Shown here: one piece after another, positions 1-7,181 of the stretch
Numbering within the stretch: position 1 is the stretch's first letter
Layout of the letters: each line of letters begins with the position of its first letter
Source: an uncultured Acidimicrobiales bacterium
GTDB lineage: Bacteria > Actinomycetota > Acidimicrobiia > Acidimicrobiales > SZUA-35
Assembly (NCBI GenBank): GCA_937922045.1
Contig: CAKZXA010000001.1
Span: 1-64,000, forward strand
Length of the DNA stretch: 64,000 nucleotides
Reading direction: 5' to 3'
Notes under the pieces: generated by a model
Seen by the model: the letters and a program-made list of their open reading frames with translations, nothing else
Told to the model about the DNA's origin: nothing
Databases searched by the model: none
Position numbers and translations under genes: made by a program

Positions 1-157
1 CATTGGTACGGGTTGGGAAGGTGCGTCGGCCCGCAAGTTTATGGAGCTGTGGAACGGTGAGTTCAAGTCTTCGCTGACCAAGCTCAACGGTGCCCTCGGA
101 GAGGCCGGCGGCGAGGTTACTCGTCGCAAGAACGCCTTGATCCAGGCCGACAGCTAG
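1..157 (+). CDS. WXG100-family ESX protein (3' part only)
   Basis: The reading frame is open from base 2 and ends at the TAG at 155-157, giving the last 51 residues of a protein whose start lies outside the window. It contains a Trp-x-Gly turn (GTGWEGASARKF) followed by a long helix, the second half of the helix-turn-helix hairpin of WXG100 proteins. These are small secreted substrates of type VII (ESX) systems and usually work as dimers. The nearby FtsK/EccC-type ATPase and second WXG protein support this. The C-terminal YxxxD/E export signal of mycobacterial substrates is not visible. The partner and effector role cannot be told. Confidence 0.75.
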   Translation, partial: IGTGWEGASARKFMELWNGEFKSSLTKLNGALGEAGGEVTRRKNALIQADS

Positions 158-246
158 CCAGCCGTGTGGCCTAGCCACACCGCACCACATACCGCAATAC
201 TTGATTCGGCGCATCGGCGTCGAGAATTCACGAAGGGAGGACGGCT

Positions 247-672
247 ATGGCAAATCCAATCGGAGACCCGGAAGCGGTCGACGCTCTGGCCCGGCAGTTC
301 AGACGAGAAGCTGAGAGGGTCGAAGCGCTCCATGCCGACTCCCGACGTCGACTGGAGGCCACCCTATGGGTCGGCCAGCGAGCGACGAGAACCAAGACCA
401 GGGTCGACGGCCGCAACGGTGTCATCAATCGCCAATCAGAGGAGCTGCGCTCACTGGCACGCAGTCTTGAGGGTCACGCGGCCTGGATGCGGGAAACGAT
501 ACGTGAGCTTCAGGGCCTCGAACGTCGCATCCGAGCCTGGGCTACAGCCAATCCGCCGGATCCGACGACGTTGACGCCAGACGCCAGCCTGGTTACCTAC
601 TGGCCGCCACATTGCGACTTCGGTTGGCGTGCGCTCGCCAGCCGCCTGAGGTCGAGTGGCGTCTACTTCTGA
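247..672 (+). CDS. WXG-motif ESX-associated protein
   Basis: A 141-residue protein starting at ATG 247 behind a strong AAGGGAGG ribosome site at about 233-240. The first 100 residues look like a WXG100 hairpin: a charged helix, a Trp41-Val42-Gly43 turn, then a second helix rich in Arg, Glu and Leu. After about residue 105 comes a Pro-rich and then aromatic tail with no family resemblance I recognise. It lies 90 bp after the first WXG gene in the same direction, so the two may form a substrate or chaperone pair for the ATPase encoded downstream. Function is inferred from the motif and neighbours only. Confidence 0.65.
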   Translation: MANPIGDPEAVDALARQFRREAERVEALHADSRRRLEATLWVGQRATRTKTRVDGRNGVINRQSEELRSLARSLEGHAAWMRETIRELQGLERRIRAWATANPPDPTTLTPDASLVTYWPPHCDFGWRALASRLRSSGVYF

Positions 673-886
673 TACCGCTGGGCACCAAAGCAACCAAGAA
701 CACCAACGCCACTCCACAACAACCTTCTGGCTGCAGGGCGCGATCATCGTCGACTATGCTGTCATCTTGCCGGTTCGCAGGTAGACCGGTGAATCGGCGA
801 AGTATTCTGCCCCGAACCAACTGCGGATTGACGTGGCCGTCGGCCTCGTCGTCAGCCGCAACGGGAATGACGCGTGGTAGTGGATT

Positions 887-1462
887 GTGCGTGACGACAG
901 CGACAGCGGGACAACCGACGAGAACCCGCGTGCGTTACTGCTGCGAGCAGGCACAGGAGATACCGAAGCCTTCCACCGCTTCTACATCTCGACTGTCGAT
1001 GACGTTTCGCGTTATGTGGCCTCGCGTGCCGATGCCGGATCGACCGAAGACATCGTGGCCGAAACCTATCTGCGTGCCTACCGGTCGGCGGCCTCGTTTA
1101 CCGACCGAGGCACCCCAGCCATTGCCTGGCTCATAACCATCGCTCGCAATCAGATCGCCACCCACTACCGACGGTCATCGCGTCAGGTGCGCCCGAATGC
1201 CGACGAACGCACCGTTCCCTCGACCGAGGAAAGGTCGGTTCTCTCCGACGAACACGCGGCCGTTCTCCGAGACCTTCAACAGCTCTCGCCGCGCTACCAG
1301 GAGATCCTTCGGCTCCGCTTCATTGAGGATCTTCCCGTCGCCGTTTGTGCCGATGAGCTCGAAATAGGTGAGGGTGCAGTCCGAGCGTTGACGTTTCGGG
1401 CCCTCAACGCTCTACGCTCCGTGACAGCGGTTGATCTTGAGCAGGAGGCTGAAGAAGGGTGA
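887..1462 (+). CDS. ECF-type RNA polymerase sigma factor
   Basis: A 191-residue sigma-70 family protein of ECF size. Region 2 (about residues 20-110) holds the helix with EDIVAETYLRAYRS and the AWLITIARNQIATHYRR segment. Region 4 (about 125-185) has LSPRYQEILRLRFIEDLP and a helix-turn-helix ending AVRALTFRALNALRS. Start is GTG 887; no other start fits the conserved region, and the ribosome site is weak. Its TGA overlaps the GTG of the EccC gene (GTGA), so translation of sigma factor and secretion ATPase is coupled. No anti-sigma factor adjoins it. It probably controls this secretion locus, but no target promoter could be identified. Confidence 0.85.
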   Translation: MRDDSDSGTTDENPRALLLRAGTGDTEAFHRFYISTVDDVSRYVASRADAGSTEDIVAETYLRAYRSAASFTDRGTPAIAWLITIARNQIATHYRRSSRQVRPNADERTVPSTEERSVLSDEHAAVLRDLQQLSPRYQEILRLRFIEDLPVAVCADELEIGEGAVRALTFRALNALRSVTAVDLEQEAEEG

Positions 1463-4400
1463 GCGAGGCGTGGCAGCTGGCGGTTGACGTCACCATCGAG
1501 ACCGAATCGAACAACACCGATCTCTTCATCTCCCTGCCGAGCTCATCGTCGGGTCGCGACCTGCTCGACATGCTGGCCCAGAAACTCCATGAGCCGATCC
1601 CAAGGCTGATCATCGAGCGAACCGGCACACAGGTTGACCCTGGCCTGCCGCTCTCCGAGTTTGGACTGCTGTCGGGCGATCGTCTCACGACCACCGCCAG
1701 GAAGCAGGACACTTCATCCGATGCCTTGTTGCGTGTCCTCGATGGTCCGCACGCAGGCCAGGTGCTGGCGATTGGAGGCACCCAAACCTTGGGGCGCCGA
1801 ACCAATTTTCTCGATCACAACTCGATCTCTCGCCTCCACTGCACGATCGAGCTCACACCTTCTGGTGTCGCCGCACAGGATGAAGGGTCGACCAACGGCA
1901 CCTTCGTCAATGGTCAACAACTGCCACCCCACGTACTGCAACAGCTCAACCCGGGCGACCGGCTTGAGCTCGGCTCCGTCGTGCTCGAACTGGTCTCCAT
2001 TCCCACCACCGTCAGCGGACGACAATCCCATCTCCACTACGTGGAAGGCCATCTGGAATTCAACGGCCTGCCCCGCCAGCTACCACCTCAGCCCCAAACC
2101 GAGTTCGCGACACCCCAAGCTCCCGAGCCACCGTCGAAGCGGCGATTCCCCTACGCAGCGGCCATAATTCCTCTCGCTCTCGGCGGAGCGATGGCCTACT
2201 GGCTTAGCCCGATCTTCGCCTTGTTCATGCTGATGAGTCCCGTCATGGTGGCCTTCAACTACATCGACGACAAGCGCTCAGGCCGAACCGAGTACACCGA
2301 GAAGCGGGCCGACTTCGAGCACCGGCTCAGAACCGTAGAACTTGAAGTCAGTGATGCTCGCGACCAATTCGCAGCCTGGCTGCGACGCCAGACCCCCGAC
2401 CTCACACAGCTCCAGTTGTGGACCAGGACCGGGGCCAAGGAGATCTGGTCGCGACGGCCACGCGACCCAGACTTTCTCATCGTTGCCCCCGGTGTCTGCA
2501 ATCAACCGAGCGGTATCACCGTCGAGGTGCCGGAGCACGGGGCCGATGAGCTTGTCGAGATGTCCCGCCGACTCCGCTCCCACTACGACCGGATCGATGA
2601 TCTTCCCCTGGCTGTCGATATGGGCAAGGTCGGCGTCATCAGTGTCGACGGTTCCTCAGACAGATGCATTGGCGTGGCGCGTGGCCTTGTCGCTCAGATG
2701 GCAGTCTTGCGAAGCTATCGGGATCTCCAGATCGTGGTGCTGGCGCCAGGTCGCGAGCACCATTGGGGCTGGACGAAATGGCTGCCTCATGTCCGGCTCA
2801 ATTTCGACAGCAAAGACAAGTGGATTGCCAGCAACGACCAACACACGCGACAGATCTTCTCCGAGCTCGATGATCTACAACAGCGTCGCCAAGATTTTCT
2901 CGATGAGAATGTCGGCGCCGCGCCCAGCACCCTAGGGCAGCACTATTTCGTCGTCATCCACGCCCCGATCAATGTGAACAAGCAGGCCCTCGCCTCCTTC
3001 ATCGAGCAGGGCCCGCGGCTTGGATTCTCGGTCCTGTGGGTGACCGACCATGGCGGAGGCCATCATCCCGACGCTACGGTCGTGATCGACGACAGCCGAG
3101 CGGCAGACGGTATCGACGTTCGTCGACGCGATGGAAGCAGCTTCCACTCCGTCGTTCCTCGGGCCTTGAGCTCGATCCAGGCCACCGAGCTGGCTCGCAG
3201 CCTCTCACCTCTGATCGACGCCCGCGCCGGTTCAGCTACCACCGAACTGCCACGCTCGGTCTCACTGCACGATCTGCTCGGCGAAGAACATCTCACCTCC
3301 GATGGGCTTCTCGCCGGCTGGGCCGCCGCCGACGCTACCAACGAGATCCGAGCCGTCATCGGCGCTGGACGCGATGGCCCGCTCTTCCTCGACATCAAGG
3401 CTGATGGCCCCCACGGTCTTGTCGCTGGCACCACCGGCGCGGGCAAGAGCGAGTTCTTACAGAGTGTCGTCGGCAGTCTTGCCAGCTCCTACTCCCCGAC
3501 CGATCTCAACTTCATTCTCATCGACTACAAAGGCGGCTCGGCCTTTCGAGAGTGCGAGAACCTGCCCCACGTCATCGGTTTTGTGACAAACCTCGATGAC
3601 CACCTCGCCTCGAGGGCGCTGATCTCCCTGCGAGCCGAGCTAAGGCGCCGAGAGACCTTGTTCAATGAACATGCCGTAGGGGATCTCAAGGAGATGCGTC
3701 AGCGGCATCCTGTCGCCGCTCCCCCATCGATTCTGATCATCATCGACGAGTTTGCCGCACTCAAGAACGAAGTTCCCGAGTTCGTCGATGGACTTGTCGA
3801 CGTGGCTCAGCGAGGTCGATCGATGGGGGTGCACATGATCCTTGCCACCCAGAAACCTGGTGGTGTGATCACCCCCCAGATCGACGCCAACACCAACTTT
3901 CGAGTTGCACTGCGGGTAGCAAACGACGGTGAGAGCTCCGATGTAATCGGCTCGAAGGACGCAGCCGCAATCGGAACCGACACACCAGGCCGCGGCTACC
4001 TCCGAATCGGTGGCGCCGGACTTACCCCGTTCCAATCGGCCTACGTCGGTGGCCACTCGTCCGGGGCCCCTCAGGAAGACACGAGGCTTCTGACCACCTT
4101 CGACTGGGATGCAACGGGCAAGACACCAGTCGCGAAAGCCAGTGGCGGTATCGACGGCCCATCGGATTTGGCGATGATCGTGGAACAGGTGCGCAAGGCT
4201 TGGCACATCGTCGACGAGCCACCACTACACCGTCCGTGGCTACCGACGCTGGCGGACGAAATCGGCCTGCTCCCACTGCTTGCACCGGCACAGACGGCCC
4301 CGGAGCAACTGCAGTTCACGGTGGGTGTCGCCGACTACCCAGAACGGCAAGCCCACGAGCCCTTCTCCCTCGACGTCGCCGATGCGGGAAACATAGCGGT

Positions 4401-5790
4401 CTACGGCGTCGCCGGCAGCGGTAAGACCACCTTGATCCGCTCCTTGTTCGCTGCCGTCACCGCCCAGTCGGCACCAGGTTCGGTCGCCACCTACGCAATC
4501 GACTTCAACGGCGGCTTGGCCACCATCGACAGGTTGCCAGCGGTTGGCGATGTCATCGCCGGCAACGACATGGAGCGGATACAGCTCCTCCTTACGATGC
4601 TGGCCGATCAGGTTGCTGAGCGCCGCAACCTTCTGGCCCAGCACCGTGCCGGCTCCTTCGCCGAACTCCGGGGAACGATGGATGATGCACCGGCCTATCT
4701 CATCGTTGCCATCAACGGCTTCGGTCCCTTCTGGTCGGCACTAGAGAACCTTGGCTACGGGCGTCATACCGAGCGCTTCGAGCGCTTGTTCAGTGACGGC
4801 AAAGCGGTCGGCATCCACTTCGTTCTCGCCGCTGGCCAGCGCGGCGCGATCCCCCACGCCTGCATGGGCTCCATCGGGCTCCGGCTTCTCCAACGTCTGA
4901 CGTCGAAGGACGAATACCACGCTTTGGATCTACAGAAGGCGCCATCGGGAGAGTTCATGCCGCCAGGCCGAACCCTTATTCCCGGCGGTCCAGAGTTCCA
5001 GGTCGCCGTCTGTAACAACGGAGACGACTACACCGGTCAAGGCCAGGCTGTAGCCTTGGCCCGCCTGGCCACCACCCTACGCAACAGTGGGTATGGGTTC
5101 TCGGCACCGCGTATACACACGCTCGGCGATGTTGTTCCGATCGATGATCTTCCTATCGCCGAAGCGCTCACGGCGGTGGCCGTAGGGCGAACAGCATCGC
5201 TTCAGCCCGCCACACTCGACCTGGAAAACGTCCAAACCTTTCTCATCGCAGGTCGGAACGGCTCGGGTCGCACGACCGCCCTGGAGACGTTGGCGACCCA
5301 GCTCGAGCCGTGCGTCGCCAGCCGTCGCATCATTTCGACGCTTGGAAAGCGACCGATGAGAGACGAAGAAGGCGATCTCATCGTTATCAGGGATGACTTT
5401 CAGACCGCCCTCGACTCGATCAAGGAAGAGATAGCCGAACGCAGCAAGACGGGTTGGGATCGTCCTATCTTCATCGGTATCGACGATGCTGAGCTCTTCT
5501 TCGAAGACTTCGCGACCAAAGAGGCGCTTGACAGCCTGGTCAACAACGCACGAGCGGCGGGAGTGCTGGTGGCGATGACCTCGGTGGCGAGCCGAATTAG
5601 CCAGAACTTCGACAGCTGGATGCGGTCTATGCGCAGCAATGGACACGGCTTGATCCTGCAGCCTGAGGGCGACCGCGAAGAAGATGTCTTCGACGTGCGA
5701 TTCCCTCGAGGCACTGCCACCGACTTCCCAGCCGGCCGAGGCTACCTCGTCTCTCGTGGCCAACCGTCCGTGCTCCACATAGCTCGCTAG
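1459..5790 (+). CDS. eccC: Type VII secretion FtsK/SpoIIIE ATPase (EccC/EssC type) with ubiquitin-like and FHA domains
   Basis: A 1443-residue motor of ESX-type secretion. Order of parts: a beta-grasp, ubiquitin-like domain (about 7-83, resembling YukD or the EccD N-terminus); an FHA domain (about 92-170) with GRR, SRLH and NGTFVNG; two membrane helices (about 229-268); then three FtsK-type ATPase domains. Domain 1 has Walker A GTTGAGKS with Lys663 and Walker B ending Asp763-Glu764. Domain 2 has GVAGSGKT with Lys989. Domain 3 has GRNGSGRT, with Arg1271 in place of the P-loop lysine, so it probably binds nucleotide poorly. FHA domains are usual in Firmicute EssC but not in actinobacterial EccC. 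Start is the GTG that overlaps the sigma factor stop. Confidence 0.9.
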   Translation: MSEAWQLAVDVTIETESNNTDLFISLPSSSSGRDLLDMLAQKLHEPIPRLIIERTGTQVDPGLPLSEFGLLSGDRLTTTARKQDTSSDALLRVLDGPHAGQVLAIGGTQTLGRRTNFLDHNSISRLHCTIELTPSGVAAQDEGSTNGTFVNGQQLPPHVLQQLNPGDRLELGSVVLELVSIPTTVSGRQSHLHYVEGHLEFNGLPRQLPPQPQTEFATPQAPEPPSKRRFPYAAAIIPLALGGAMAYWLSPIFALFMLMSPVMVAFNYIDDKRSGRTEYTEKRADFEHRLRTVELEVSDARDQFAAWLRRQTPDLTQLQLWTRTGAKEIWSRRPRDPDFLIVAPGVCNQPSGITVEVPEHGADELVEMSRRLRSHYDRIDDLPLAVDMGKVGVISVDGSSDRCIGVARGLVAQMAVLRSYRDLQIVVLAPGREHHWGWTKWLPHVRLNFDSKDKWIASNDQHTRQIFSELDDLQQRRQDFLDENVGAAPSTLGQHYFVVIHAPINVNKQALASFIEQGPRLGFSVLWVTDHGGGHHPDATVVIDDSRAADGIDVRRRDGSSFHSVVPRALSSIQATELARSLSPLIDARAGSATTELPRSVSLHDLLGEEHLTSDGLLAGWAAADATNEIRAVIGAGRDGPLFLDIKADGPHGLVAGTTGAGKSEFLQSVVGSLASSYSPTDLNFILIDYKGGSAFRECENLPHVIGFVTNLDDHLASRALISLRAELRRRETLFNEHAVGDLKEMRQRHPVAAPPSILIIIDEFAALKNEVPEFVDGLVDVAQRGRSMGVHMILATQKPGGVITPQIDANTNFRVALRVANDGESSDVIGSKDAAAIGTDTPGRGYLRIGGAGLTPFQSAYVGGHSSGAPQEDTRLLTTFDWDATGKTPVAKASGGIDGPSDLAMIVEQVRKAWHIVDEPPLHRPWLPTLADEIGLLPLLAPAQTAPEQLQFTVGVADYPERQAHEPFSLDVADAGNIAVYGVAGSGKTTLIRSLFAAVTAQSAPGSVATYAIDFNGGLATIDRLPAVGDVIAGNDMERIQLLLTMLADQVAERRNLLAQHRAGSFAELRGTMDDAPAYLIVAINGFGPFWSALENLGYGRHTERFERLFSDGKAVGIHFVLAAGQRGAIPHACMGSIGLRLLQRLTSKDEYHALDLQKAPSGEFMPPGRTLIPGGPEFQVAVCNNGDDYTGQGQAVALARLATTLRNSGYGFSAPRIHTLGDVVPIDDLPIAEALTAVAVGRTASLQPATLDLENVQTFLIAGRNGSGRTTALETLATQLEPCVASRRIISTLGKRPMRDEEGDLIVIRDDFQTALDSIKEEIAERSKTGWDRPIFIGIDDAELFFEDFATKEALDSLVNNARAAGVLVAMTSVASRISQNFDSWMRSMRSNGHGLILQPEGDREEDVFDVRFPRGTATDFPAGRGYLVSRGQPSVLHIAR

Positions 5791-5921
5791 AGCACCATCT
5801 TCGCACCCGCGGTCGCGGGCCACCGGTTGGGCCGAACAGTGGAAACCGCCGTTGTCCGGGCCAGAGCGGAACCGTAGACTACAGTCGAGGCTTGGGCTAC
5901 CGGTCTGTTCCGTTGTAGGCG

Positions 5922-5933
5922 AAGGGGGTGATC
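5922..5933 (+). promoter_or_regulatory. Extended Shine-Dalgarno that decides the EspG-like start
   Basis: AAGGGGGTGATC matches the 16S 3' end complement (GGAGGTGATC) with one mismatch. The GTG inside it at 5928 is therefore probably part of the ribosome site, and translation starts at ATG 5940, 6 nt further on. Confidence 0.65.
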
Positions 5934-5939
5934 GAGGAC

Positions 5940-6761
5940 ATGACCACTTCTGGTGATGAAGTCTTTATCGACTTCACCGGAGAAGAAGTGTTGACGTTGG
6001 TCGACCTTCTCGATCTCGAACCTCCGCCAGCGCTCGGCGCTGAAAGTCTTGAGCAGATGTCGCTCACCGGCGATCCTGAACGGCTTCGTTCAGCGGCCAT
6101 GTCATCGCTGCGAGCCCGCGGCATCCTGGGCGTCGAACCCACCAACGAAATCGCTGGCGCCGTGGTCGATGTAATCAACACCATTGCCCACCCAGGTGTC
6201 TCCATCGTTACTGCGGTCGAGAACCATGGCCGGATCGAGACTCGGTACTTCGCCGCCATGCCGGAAATCTCCATCGAACAACAGAGTCTGTCCCTGTCTC
6301 TGCATCGCTACATCCCGTTCGCAACGCGTGACCTGCTTGCCCGGGTCATTCGGTTCGCGGAAGTTCGACCGTTCGAACCAGCGGCGCCGCATGAGTTTCG
6401 TATCGAAGAGTCCACCCTGGCCAAGGTCGACCAGCTCATCGGGGCCGGCGACCACGCCTCGGCGATCGGAGAGATGCAGGCCGCCGAGATCGACGAAAAG
6501 GTCGCTGGTGCCTTCGTGAACGCCGTCACGATGAAGTTGAGAACGGTGAGTGTCACCGTCCTGCACCGACCCGACGAAGACACCTTCGCAGGCGGAGCGC
6601 TGAGTTGGATGGATTCAGGGCTGTCGGGATTGTGGATCACCGAACCTAGCGAGCAGAAAACCGACGAGCTAGCCATCAACGTTGTCGATTCACGTTCGCT
6701 TGCTGCCGAGCTGCTCAGCTATCTACCTGAAGCGTTCGGCGAATACGGACTGGTGCTCTAG
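5940..6761 (+). CDS. EspG-like ESX secretion-associated protein
   Basis: A 273-residue soluble protein 149 bp after the secretion ATPase gene. No motif names it outright. Its layout resembles EspG, the cytosolic chaperone of ESX substrates: an N-terminal strand and helix (FIDFTGEEVLTLVDLLDL), a segment with many Arg and Ala ending SLRARGILG, a hydrophobic helix followed by VNTIAHPGV-like strands, then a helix FATRDLLARVIRF and a second half repeating a similar strand pattern. Length also fits EspG (about 280 residues). EspG is best known from mycobacteria, so a homologue here would be informative. Assignment rests on pattern and context; it could be an unrelated ESX-linked protein. Start chosen from the strong ribosome site. 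Confidence 0.5.
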   Translation: MTTSGDEVFIDFTGEEVLTLVDLLDLEPPPALGAESLEQMSLTGDPERLRSAAMSSLRARGILGVEPTNEIAGAVVDVINTIAHPGVSIVTAVENHGRIETRYFAAMPEISIEQQSLSLSLHRYIPFATRDLLARVIRFAEVRPFEPAAPHEFRIEESTLAKVDQLIGAGDHASAIGEMQAAEIDEKVAGAFVNAVTMKLRTVSVTVLHRPDEDTFAGGALSWMDSGLSGLWITEPSEQKTDELAINVVDSRSLAAELLSYLPEAFGEYGLVL

Positions 6762-6782
6762 CCGCTCTCGGTTCGCGACGGG

Positions 6783-7025
6783 TCAGCTCTGCTTGTCGGC
6801 GTCGAGTTCTGGTTCGATACGGGCCCAAAGAGCGTCACGATCGACCGCTGGCTGATGCCGCAGAGCGACGAGACGTTCCGCCAAGGCATCGAGTTCGCTC
6901 ACCACCGCTGGTTCTCGATGAGGCTGAACTTCTTGCAGAGCGCTCAACTCGCGGCGAAGCTCGACCAGGGCAAACGGCACCTGATCTCCGGGATCTCCAT
7001 CCTGAGGTAGCTTCGGTTCAGACAT
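6783..7025 (-). CDS. Small charged hypothetical protein
   Basis: An 80-residue protein rich in Glu, Leu and Ala with heptad-like spacing (ALVELRRELSAL, ELDALAERLVAL), so probably a short coiled coil. I do not recognise a family. A TAACCT -10-like element ends 13 nt before the ATG, which would give a very short leader, and the nrdJ terminator lies just upstream, so it is probably an independent unit. It is convergent with the EspG-like gene, 21 bp away. No signal peptide or membrane segment is seen. Confidence 0.5.
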   Translation of the reverse strand: MSEPKLPQDGDPGDQVPFALVELRRELSALQEVQPHREPAVVSELDALAERLVALRHQPAVDRDALWARIEPELDADKQS

Positions 7026-7123
7026 AGTGCTCTGTCCCAGGTTAGCGGATGGCCTCTTGCAGGGGCAGGTCTTGAACGACGCAGAACGATACAGGTTCGA
7101 TGAGCAGCCAGCGTAGAGACCAA

Positions 7124-7156
7124 ACGAGGGTGGGGCCCATCGGACCCCACCCTCGT
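7124..7156 (-). terminator. Terminator hairpin of nrdJ
   Basis: A perfect 12-bp stem (7124-7135 with 7145-7156, CGAGGGTGGGG core) closes a 9-nt loop, 26 bp after the nrdJ stop. On the minus strand it is followed only by GTTTGG, so there is no real U-tract. Confidence 0.75.
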
Positions 7157-7181
7157 GGCTTACTTCGTTGGCGGCAACCGG

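Noticed and set aside
5806..5819. CCCGCG-gt-CGCGGG as a terminator of the secretion ATPase gene
   Set aside because: Only about 5 usable pairs and no U-tract; common by chance at this G+C.
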